NCBI GenBank assembly: GCA_036502295.1
Contig: DASXYU010000072.1
Location: forward strand, 1 to 64,000
DNA length: 64,000 nucleotides
Origin: DASXYU01 sp036502295
Lineage (GTDB): Bacteria; Actinomycetota; Actinomycetes; Mycobacteriales; Jatrophihabitantaceae
Direction of reading: 5' to 3'
Shown here: positions 16,389-25,827 of the stretch, one piece after another
Numbering within the stretch: the first letter of the stretch is position 1
Layout: every line of letters starts with the position of its first letter
The notes under the pieces: model-generated
The model's database searches: none
Told to the model about the DNA's origin: nothing
What the model saw: only the letters and a program-made list of their open reading frames with translations
Translations under genes and position numbers: made by a program

Positions 16389-17389
16389 CGGGTCTCGCGC
16401 GCGGCCGCCATGGCGAGGATCGCGCGCTCGAGCGCGTAGTCGGCGTCCGCAGCCTCACCCTTCACGTCGGCGTTGAGCCTGGCCACCACACCGAAGGCTT
16501 CACGCACGCCAGGCTCCGACCAGCCACGGAGCTGGTTCTGCGCACGCTCCACCTTCCACGGCGGCATACCGAGCATCTGGGCGAGGTCGAACTTGCTGGC
16601 GCGGGAACCGCCTGTGGCGCCGGCGACCTTGGCGATGGACCGCACCCCGTCGGCGAGGGCATCGGCGATCACGACCTGCGGAACACCGACGTCGAGTGCG
16701 AAGCGCAGCACCTCCAGAGCCCCGGGGACGTTGCCCACGACGGCAAGGTCAGCGACGGCGTAGCCGCTCACCTCTGCCCGTCCTTGGTGGAAGCGGCGGA
16801 CCAGCGCGGTGTCGATCGAGCCCGAGCCGCTGTCTGTCACCAGCTGCGAGGACGCCGCGGCGAGCTCACGCAGGTCGCTGCCCACCGCGTCGACCAGAGC
16901 CGTCAGCGCGTCGGGGGAGATCCGCCCTCCGGCACGTTTCACCTCGGCACGGACGAAGTCGAGGCGCTCCGAGGGTCTGGTGAGTTTGGCTACCGAGATC
17001 TCCGGCGCTCCCGCCTTCCGCGCCGCGTCGAGCAGCGCCTTGCCCTTCGCGCCGCCGGCGTGCTGCAGCACGATGACCGCGCCTTCGGTGGGTGCGGCGA
17101 GGTACTGCTGCAGCACGGGAGCCGCTGCCACCTTGACGTCCTGCATGGCGAGGACCACGAGCAGCCGCGCCTCGCTGAACAGCGACGGGCCGAGCATTTC
17201 GTGCAGTTCCGAACCTTCAATCTCGCCGCCGCTGATCTGGCTCTCGGTGACGTCCGGATCGCCGCGGCGTGCGACGGAGGCGATCGCCGAGATGGCGCGC
17301 GAGATCAGCAGTTCCTCGTCTCCGACGAGGAGAAGGACGGGAGGGAGGATCTCGGGGAGGTCATCGACAGTGACAGGGCGGGCCGGCAC
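16385..17389 (-). CDS. holA: DNA polymerase III subunit delta
   Basis: 334 residues from GTG 17389, with AAGGA about 9 nt upstream. It begins with PVLLLVGDEELLISRAISAI, the delta-subunit opening, and has the three-domain clamp-loader length. The typical N-terminal degenerate P-loop region and C-terminal ELRELAAASSQLVT / AIADALADGVR helices are present. It opens the beta clamp in the DNA polymerase III clamp loader. Rv2413c-like position before comEC. Confidence 0.93.
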   Translation of the reverse strand: MPARPVTVDDLPEILPPVLLLVGDEELLISRAISAIASVARRGDPDVTESQISGGEIEGSELHEMLGPSLFSEARLLVVLAMQDVKVAAAPVLQQYLAAPTEGAVIVLQHAGGAKGKALLDAARKAGAPEISVAKLTRPSERLDFVRAEVKRAGGRISPDALTALVDAVGSDLRELAAASSQLVTDSGSGSIDTALVRRFHQGRAEVSGYAVADLAVVGNVPGALEVLRFALDVGVPQVVIADALADGVRSIAKVAGATGGSRASKFDLAQMLGMPPWKVERAQNQLRGWSEPGVREAFGVVARLNADVKGEAADADYALERAILAMAAARETR

Positions 17390-17504
17390 GCAGCCATCCT
17401 TGCATCTCACCCTGACGAACCAGGATTTCAGTGGCGCCGCAGCAGCCGACAATTGCTACAGTCGCGTAGGTAAATGGGCCGTTGGTGACATCGTTGGGGC
17501 CGGC

Positions 17505-19954
<2,450 letters not shown>

Positions 19955-19958
<4 letters not shown>

Positions 19959-20212
19959 CCCGCAGTGCGCAGGTGTACCGCGAGGACCTGCTGGTTCTCG
20001 AGGTCACCGACCGTCCGGGTGTTCTCCTCTCCACGGCTGCACCCCCTCCCGGCGGCGCGCCGGCGCACCCGTTCCTCAACGCCCACGCCTTCGACCCGTT
20101 CAGCGAAGGCGAACTGGCGAACATCGTCTGGGCGTCGCAGAACTACGACGACGTCCTTGCCAGGCTGCGTGACGCCGGTTTCTCAGTCGTGGAGGCCGAC
20201 GAGACCGACTGA
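19955..20212 (+). CDS. Small partner of the DUF4157 protein (possible immunity protein)
   Basis: 85 residues; its ATG overlaps the previous stop as ATGA, so it is translationally coupled. It is acidic, especially C-terminal (VVEADETD), and has no signal peptide or membrane helix. It contains HPFLNAHAFDPFSEGELANIVWASQNYDDVLARLRDAGF. No family recognised. Position, small size and acidity fit a cytoplasmic immunity protein for a toxin-like neighbour, but that is inference. Confidence 0.72.
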
Positions 20213-20224
20213 TCCGGCGCTGAC

Positions 20225-22594
20225 TCAGCCCGTCACCGCACTCGCCGCTTTGCCGCGAACCACGACAGTGAGCTTCTCCGGTGGACCGCGCACCGCGATG
20301 TCGCCGTCCTTGTCGGTGCGGCGCAGCGGAACGCCGAGGCGGTTCATCGTCTCCAGCAGGCTGGGTGCGGGGTGCCCGTAGTCGTTGTTCACGCCGCACG
20401 AGACCAGGGCGACCTTGGCGTGAACCGCCGAGAGGAACTCCGGAAGCGAATAGGCGGAGCCGTGGTGCGGCACCTTGAGGACGTCCGCCCTCAGGTCGAC
20501 GCCGGCGTCCAGCAGCGACTGCTGCTCCTCGATTTCGGCATCGCCGGGAAGCAGGATGCGCACGCCGTCGACCGTTGCGCGGAGCACGAGCGAGTCGTTG
20601 TTCGGATCCGATCGCGTGTTGTGCAGCTCTGTCGTCGGACCGAGCACCTCGAGGGCCACCGTGCCCACGGTGAAGCGCTGCCCCGGCACGGGCGTCGTCA
20701 CCGATGTGCCGACGGGGAGCGCCGCTTGCAGGATCTGCACGCCCGACTCAGGGTCCGCGAGCGGGCCGGTGATCACGCGCCCGACCGGGCGTCCTCGCAA
20801 GGCGCCCGTGACGCCACCGACGTGATCGAGGTGAAAGTGGCTGATCGCCAGCAGTGGAATCTGTCGGATGCCGAGGTCGCGCAGGCAGCGGTCCATCCGC
20901 ACGGGGTCGGGTCCGGTATCGATGACGACAGCTGCTCCCCCTCCGGCGTTCAAGACGATTCCGTCGCCCTGATCGACGTCACACACGGTCATCACCCACC
21001 CGTTGCTGCCATTGCCGGCAGTCGGCGGCCACGCTGCCGCCACGTTCCGGATCGGTACCTGAACCACGAGCGCGACCACGGCCACCGCGACGAGACCCGT
21101 CCTCATCGCGGTGTGCCGCGCTGCCACGAGCACGGCGAGGATCACCCCTACGAGCAGCAAGCCACCGGCCATCCCGCCCGGCCAGGGCAGATTGCCGCCG
21201 TGGACCGTCCCGAGGTGATCCGCGACCAGGACGAGCCAGCGACACGGCCAGGACGCCAGCCAGGCGAGCACGCTGCCGAGTGTCAGCGAGAACGGGGCGA
21301 CGAGCGCCGCGACGAAACCCAACAGCGTGGCCGGTGCCACGAGCGGTTCGGCAAGGATGTTCGCCGGTATCGCGGAGAGACTCACCGTGCCCGAGATCGC
21401 CGCCGCGATCGGCGCGGTCACCATGTGTGCCGCCGCAGCCACCGCGGTCGCCTCCGCCAACCCCATCGGGACGTGCCGGCCGCGCAGCGCAGCGGCCCAG
21501 CGCGGGGCGAGCAGCAGCAGCGCAGCGGTGGCGAGGACGGACATCGCGAAGCCGGCATCCACAGCGAGGAACGGGTCGTAGAGCAACAACGCGATCACCG
21601 CGAAGCCGACTGCCGGAAGCGCGGCGCGGGGGCGTCCTGAGGCGAGGCCGGCGAGGGTGACCAGGCCCATCGCCGCTGCCCGCAGCACGCTCGGCGAGGG
21701 ACGCGCGACGAGGACGAAGGCCACGACCACGAGCACACCGACGAGCGCGCAGATCCACGGCCGTGCCCGGAGGCGCCGCAGCAACAGCAGCACCGCCCCC
21801 AACAGCAGGGAGAGATTCGTCCCTGAGACCGCGACGAGGTGCGTGAGACCCGCGAGGCGGAAGTGTTCCTTGAGCACCGGGTCGAGTTGCGTGGTGTCGC
21901 CGTCGATGAGTCCGGGCAGCAGCCCACGGACCTGGGTCGGCAATCCGGCACAGGCTGCCCGCAAGGACGCCCGCACCACGCCGGCCGCGCGCTGGTACCA
22001 GGGCGGTCCTCCGACCGGCGTCGGGGCCGATTCGGCGAAGAGGGCCACCGCCAGCTCGCCGTCATCCAGCGGAGGGGCGAGTTGGCCGTCCACGATCACC
22101 CGCTGCCCGGGCAGGACGTCCTGCCACCCGGCAGCGTCGGCGAGGACGACCAGCGAACCGTCAAGATCGCGAGTGCTCGCACCCTCGGTGACGCTGCGGG
22201 CGGCTGCGTCCAACACGATGCGCGGACGACCGTCAGGGCCGCGGGTGGCCAGTGGTGTCGGATCACTGCTGGTGACGAGTTCCAGGTGAACCTGCGCGCG
22301 CTCGGTGGCGAGCTGCCAGAGCGGCGAGGCATGGGCGTGCGCCTGGCGGGCGGCCAACGGAATCAGCAGTAACGCCACCACCAGCAGCCACATCGCCGGC
22401 GCGAGACCACGCACGTGCCGCCTCGACGCGAACAGCACGGCGGCGAGGACGACGGCGCCGACCGCTACGACCACCACGGTGCGGGTGTCTCGGCCCAGTG
22501 CCCAGAGCACCGCGAGCCAGCCCGCGACAGCCGCCGCGAGCAGCCGCAGATCGACCGTCCCGGAGTGGGCGGAGCCGTCGTGTCGAGAAGTCAC
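20225..22594 (-). CDS. comEC: ComEC/Rec2 family competence protein (DNA uptake channel)
   Basis: 789 residues. N-terminal hydrophobic segments and an OB-like periplasmic region are followed by the multi-pass Competence domain (LAGLTHLVAVSGTNLSLLLG, typical). The C-terminal metallo-beta-lactamase-like domain carries HFHLDHVGG and PGDAE. ComEC forms the inner-membrane channel for transformation. It is 31 nt downstream of comEA. Competence has not been shown for most actinobacteria, so function may be vestigial. Full-length family size. Confidence 0.93.
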   Translation of the reverse strand: MTSRHDGSAHSGTVDLRLLAAAVAGWLAVLWALGRDTRTVVVVAVGAVVLAAVLFASRRHVRGLAPAMWLLVVALLLIPLAARQAHAHASPLWQLATERAQVHLELVTSSDPTPLATRGPDGRPRIVLDAAARSVTEGASTRDLDGSLVVLADAAGWQDVLPGQRVIVDGQLAPPLDDGELAVALFAESAPTPVGGPPWYQRAAGVVRASLRAACAGLPTQVRGLLPGLIDGDTTQLDPVLKEHFRLAGLTHLVAVSGTNLSLLLGAVLLLLRRLRARPWICALVGVLVVVAFVLVARPSPSVLRAAAMGLVTLAGLASGRPRAALPAVGFAVIALLLYDPFLAVDAGFAMSVLATAALLLLAPRWAAALRGRHVPMGLAEATAVAAAAHMVTAPIAAAISGTVSLSAIPANILAEPLVAPATLLGFVAALVAPFSLTLGSVLAWLASWPCRWLVLVADHLGTVHGGNLPWPGGMAGGLLLVGVILAVLVAARHTAMRTGLVAVAVVALVVQVPIRNVAAAWPPTAGNGSNGWVMTVCDVDQGDGIVLNAGGGAAVVIDTGPDPVRMDRCLRDLGIRQIPLLAISHFHLDHVGGVTGALRGRPVGRVITGPLADPESGVQILQAALPVGTSVTTPVPGQRFTVGTVALEVLGPTTELHNTRSDPNNDSLVLRATVDGVRILLPGDAEIEEQQSLLDAGVDLRADVLKVPHHGSAYSLPEFLSAVHAKVALVSCGVNNDYGHPAPSLLETMNRLGVPLRRTDKDGDIAVRGPPEKLTVVVRGKAASAVTG

Positions 22595-22625
22595 CGCGCC
22601 CTCAGCACCCTCGGCGTCATCAGGG

Positions 22626-23342
22626 TCATGGCGTCACCAGGTCTTTGATTGCGGCGTACTTGCTGGGTCCGATGCCATTCACGTCCTGCAACTGATCGAT
22701 GCGGGCGAAGCCGCCGTGTGCCGTGCGCCAGTCGAGGATGTGCTGCGCGAGCACCGGTCCCACTCCGGGCAGCCCTTGCAGTTGCGTCAGATCCGCGGAG
22801 TTGAGACTGAGGACGCCGCCACTCGCCGCGCTGTCGGCGGCGGACGCCGGACCCACGCCACCCGACCCGGCACCCGGTGCACCCTGAGCTGCGGGTACCG
22901 GCGTGAGGCTCACGACGATCTGCTGGCCGTCGGTGAGCTTCGCAGCACGGTTCACGCCCACGGCGCTGACACCGGGCAGGACGCCGCCCGCCGCCTTGAG
23001 TGCGTCATTCACCCGCGCTCCGGGCTCGAGCCGGTACAGGCCGGGACGCCGTACCTTTCCTTCGACGTCCACCACTACCTCTCCCGCCGGGGCCACCCGG
23101 GAAGGCGTGGTGTCCGAAGAGGTGGTGTCCGAAGACGTGGTGCCCGAAGAGGTGGTGCCCGCCGAGGAACCCGCGCTCGGTGTCGGCGCGTCTTGGGCCA
23201 CGGTGAGCGGTTGCGGGCGAGCCGAGAACACCCACGCCACGGTGACCGCCACGACGACAACGAGAACGGTGCCGAGCGCAAGCACCGCTCGGCGACTTGG
23301 CTGCCAGCGCGCAGCCAGCTCTCCCAACCCTTCGCGCAACAC
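22626..23342 (-). CDS. comEA: ComEA family helix-hairpin-helix DNA-binding protein
   Basis: 238 residues. One membrane segment (about 18-40) anchors the protein. A Thr/Ser-rich linker encoded by a 4 x 15-bp repeat follows, then an SLBB domain (VVVDVEGKVRRPGLYRL) and tandem HhH motifs (LQGLPGVGPVLAQHIL, VNGIGPSKYAAIK). It binds incoming double-stranded DNA outside the membrane. GTG start; a TAACCT box lies 6 nt upstream (leaderless). Operon with comEC. Confidence 0.92.
   Translation of the reverse strand: MLREGLGELAARWQPSRRAVLALGTVLVVVVAVTVAWVFSARPQPLTVAQDAPTPSAGSSAGTTSSGTTSSDTTSSDTTPSRVAPAGEVVVDVEGKVRRPGLYRLEPGARVNDALKAAGGVLPGVSAVGVNRAAKLTDGQQIVVSLTPVPAAQGAPGAGSGGVGPASAADSAASGGVLSLNSADLTQLQGLPGVGPVLAQHILDWRTAHGGFARIDQLQDVNGIGPSKYAAIKDLVTP
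23101..23160 (-). repeat. Four 15-bp tandem repeats in comEA
   Basis: Units at 23101-23115, 23116-23130, 23131-23145 and 23146-23160 (plus strand GAAGNSGTGGTGYCC). They code for the TTSSD/TTSSG linker; copy change keeps the frame. Confidence 0.85.
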
Positions 23343-23348
23343 GCCGTG

Positions 23349-23354
23349 AGGTTA
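23349..23354 (-). promoter_or_regulatory. -10 box TAACCT for comEA (leaderless)
   Basis: TAACCT, 6 nt before GTG 23342. Confidence 0.45.
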
Positions 23355-23423
23355 GGTTCGTGCCGGCTGCCACCGCAGCCGTGCGGCGCGCGCTGTGGAT
23401 AACGGGCGCCCCGTCCACAGCCG

Positions 23424-23429
23424 GTAGCG
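23424..23429 (+). promoter_or_regulatory. -10 box TAGCGT (leaderless)
   Basis: TAGCGT, 9 nt before GTG 23439; divergent from comEA. Confidence 0.35.
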
Positions 23430-23438
23430 TTGCGCCCC

Positions 23439-24890
23439 GTGAGGGCGCGGATTCTGCTAGCGGTCACCGGGGCAGGCTCCGCGGCGATGGCAGTCGCCTC
23501 GTGGTGGTGCGCGGCAATCCAGGCCGGTCGTGACACCAACACCGCCGCCTTCGTCCTCTTCTACATCGGACTGGCTGCGGTCATCGGTGCGTGGTTATTG
23601 CTCGGCAGGCACGTCCTGGCCGGGGCGTGCGGGGCGAGGACGGTGACCCGCTACGCTCTCGCCGGCGCGGTGCCGTTGCTCGGTGCCGCCCCCTTCGGAC
23701 GTGACCTCTGGGCGTACGCAGCGCAGGGAAACCTGGTCCGGCACGGTATCGACCCCTACACACACGGGCCGTCGGCGGTACCCGGGGTCTTCACCGCCCA
23801 GGTCAGTCCGCGGTGGCTGGACAGCGCCTCGCCCTACGGCCCGATCTGGCTGCGGATCTCGCACCTCGGCGTCGATGTCAGCGCCAGCCATCCCGTGATC
23901 GCCGTGCTGCTGCTGCGCCTGCCGGCGATGCTCGGACTACTGCTCTGCCTCTGGGCATTGCCCCGGCTCGCCGAACGCTTCCGCACCACTATCGGCGCCG
24001 GAACACCGGGCACCGGAACACCGGGCACCGGAACACCCGGCACCGGAACACCCGGCACCGGCCTCTGGCTCGGCGCCGCCTCGCCTCTCACGGTCGTCCT
24101 GGGCGTGGGTGGCGGCCACAACGACCTGTTCATGCTCGGCCTCGTCCTGGCCGGCTGTGCCGTCGCCACCCGTGGCGGTGAACGGATGCTCGCGCTCGGC
24201 GCCGCCATCGTCGCCCTCGGCGTACTGGTGAAGTCTCCGGCGGCTATCGGCCTGGCGTTCACGGTGCCGCTCTATCTGCACGCCAACCGGCTCGACCGCA
24301 GTGTCAAGAACGTCGTGCGCGCCTGTGCCGTCGCTGTCGTGAGCGCTGCCGCGGTGATCGTCCTTGCGAGCCTCGCCTGCGGCCTCGGACACGGCTGGAC
24401 GAGCCAGGTGAACTCCGACTCGCAGTGGATCAGCTGGCTGTCGCTGCCCTCGGCGCTCGTCCTGTTCGGACGCCTGGTCTCCGGCGCCTCGCCGCTGAAG
24501 CACCTCGACGGCACGCTCAGGGGATTCCGTACCGGCGGTGAGGTGCTCACGGTCGTCGCCGTGGTGGCGCTCTGGTTCGTCGCGATCTCCCGCCTCAAGG
24601 ACGGCCGCACGCAGCTCGCGTGCCTGTCGGCCGCGCTCGGTGCGGCGGCGCTGCTCGCGCCGTCGGTGCAGCCCTGGTACTACTGCTGGGGACTCGCGCT
24701 GGCCGGCTTCGTCGTCACCCGCCGCGTGGTGCTGTGGCTGCTCGCCGCGGTCGGCGTCCTCTTCCCGATCATGATCATGCCCTCGGGCAGCGGCATGGAG
24801 AGCGACTGGCGGGCCTTCCCGGTCATCGCCGCAGCCCTCCTCCTCGCCGCCGCGGCAACTTTTGGTCTTGAGTCAGGGAATCTCGCCTGA
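23439..24890 (+). CDS. Polyprenol-phosphomannose-dependent alpha-mannosyltransferase family (MptA/MptB type GT-C)
   Basis: 483 residues from GTG 23439, with about a dozen hydrophobic segments. The first extracellular loop has the GRDLWAYAAQGNLVRHGIDPYTHGP-like pattern of MptA/MptB, with the acidic GT-C residue in GRDLW. These enzymes extend lipomannan cores from polyprenyl-phosphomannose outside the membrane. A (TPGTG)4 loop encoded by a 15-bp tandem repeat interrupts the middle. The end overlaps a perfect 20-bp inverted repeat before convergent degV. Which linkage it makes cannot be read. Confidence 0.82.
   Translation: MRARILLAVTGAGSAAMAVASWWCAAIQAGRDTNTAAFVLFYIGLAAVIGAWLLLGRHVLAGACGARTVTRYALAGAVPLLGAAPFGRDLWAYAAQGNLVRHGIDPYTHGPSAVPGVFTAQVSPRWLDSASPYGPIWLRISHLGVDVSASHPVIAVLLLRLPAMLGLLLCLWALPRLAERFRTTIGAGTPGTGTPGTGTPGTGTPGTGLWLGAASPLTVVLGVGGGHNDLFMLGLVLAGCAVATRGGERMLALGAAIVALGVLVKSPAAIGLAFTVPLYLHANRLDRSVKNVVRACAVAVVSAAAVIVLASLACGLGHGWTSQVNSDSQWISWLSLPSALVLFGRLVSGASPLKHLDGTLRGFRTGGEVLTVVAVVALWFVAISRLKDGRTQLACLSAALGAAALLAPSVQPWYYCWGLALAGFVVTRRVVLWLLAAVGVLFPIMIMPSGSGMESDWRAFPVIAAALLLAAAATFGLESGNLA
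24000..24059 (+). repeat. Four 15-bp tandem repeats in the mannosyltransferase gene
   Basis: Four copies of GGAACACCGGGCACC (last two with CCCGG), total 60 nt, encoding GTPGT repeats in a loop. Frame-neutral. Confidence 0.9.
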
Positions 24891-24905
24891 CTCAAGACCA
24901 AAAGT
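24858..24905. repeat. Perfect 20-bp inverted repeat between convergent genes
   Basis: Left arm 24858-24877, loop GAATCTCG (24878-24885), right arm 24886-24905, no mismatch. It covers the stop codon of the mannosyltransferase gene (24888-24890) and ends 7 nt before the degV stop. The AT-rich ends put U on the 5' side in both transcripts, so it is not a canonical U-tailed terminator, though it would form a very stable hairpin in both mRNAs. Confidence 0.85.
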
Positions 24906-24912
24906 CGGTGGG

Positions 24913-25800
24913 TTAGCGGCGCACGACGACCGTCCCGATGGCCCCGGGACCGAGGTGCGCACCGATGACGGCGCCCAACTCCGAGACCTGTAGCTCGCCG
25001 AGCTGAGGCACCCGCCCGCGCAGCTGCTCAGCGACCGCGTTGGCCCGTTCCGGGGCGTCGAGGTGGTGCACCGCGAGGTCGACGGGGCCGTCGCCAGCAG
25101 CAGCCGCCGTGAGTTCCACCAGTCGCGCCAGCGCCTTGCTCGACGTGCGCACCTTCTCCAGCGCGACGATGTTTCCCTCCGCCATCTGCAGCAGCGGCTT
25201 CACCGCGAGCGACGTGGCGAGCAGCGCGGCAGCGTTGCCGACCCGTCCTCCACGGCGCAGATACTCCAGCGTGTCGACGTAGAACATGATCTTGGTGCGG
25301 TCGATCACCTCCACCGCCGCGCCCTGCACCTCAGCGGGGCCAGCTCCTGCTGAGGCAGCGCGGGCCGCGGCCAGGACGGCGTAGCCGAGACCCATGCCCG
25401 CGGCCCGCGAATCCAGCACACGCACCACCCCGTGACCGAAGTCCTGCGAGGCCAGCGTCGCCGACTCCCAGGTGCCGGAGAGCGCTGCCGCCAGATGGAT
25501 CGACACCACGTGGGTAGCTCCGCCGTCGAGGCAGGCCCGGTAGGACGCCGCGAACTCTGCCGGCGTGGGGCGCGAGGTCGTGATGACGACCTTGTCGCGC
25601 AGTGCGGTGGCGACATCGCAGCCGAGGATCTCCACGCCGTCGACGGCGCTGCGCGTGCCGAGCAGCACCCGCAGCGGCACCACGTGGATCCCGTACTGCT
25701 CGACCACCTCGGGCGCGAGCCCGGCGGTCGAGTCCGTGACGATGGCGACAGAGGTCGGCGCCACCTCGGGTTCCGTCTGCCTGCGACGGAAGACCGCCAT
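24913..25800 (-). CDS. DegV family fatty-acid-binding protein
   Basis: 295 residues. It has VAIVTDSTAGL near the N-terminus, TSRPTPAEF, HLAAALSGTWESA and VDTLEYLRRGGR, all hallmarks of DegV/FakB proteins. These bind a fatty acid between two alpha/beta domains, and FakB homologues present it to FakA kinase. No fakA is seen here. It follows leuS by 27 nt on the same strand, as in Rv2417c-type order. Role in lipid handling is inferred. Confidence 0.92.
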   Translation of the reverse strand: MAVFRRRQTEPEVAPTSVAIVTDSTAGLAPEVVEQYGIHVVPLRVLLGTRSAVDGVEILGCDVATALRDKVVITTSRPTPAEFAASYRACLDGGATHVVSIHLAAALSGTWESATLASQDFGHGVVRVLDSRAAGMGLGYAVLAAARAASAGAGPAEVQGAAVEVIDRTKIMFYVDTLEYLRRGGRVGNAAALLATSLAVKPLLQMAEGNIVALEKVRTSSKALARLVELTAAAAGDGPVDLAVHHLDAPERANAVAEQLRGRVPQLGELQVSELGAVIGAHLGPGAIGTVVVRR

Positions 25801-25827
25801 CAGAGGTCAGCCATCGGACGCCGGCCC

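Noticed and set aside
16809..17504. Upstream extension of the DUF4157 frame
   Set aside because: It lies antisense to holA, has no DUF4157 similarity and is not needed: ATG 17505 begins just beyond holA.
23101..24059. Possible CRISPR-like repeat arrays
   Set aside because: The 15-bp repeats are direct tandem, have no spacers and lie within reading frames.
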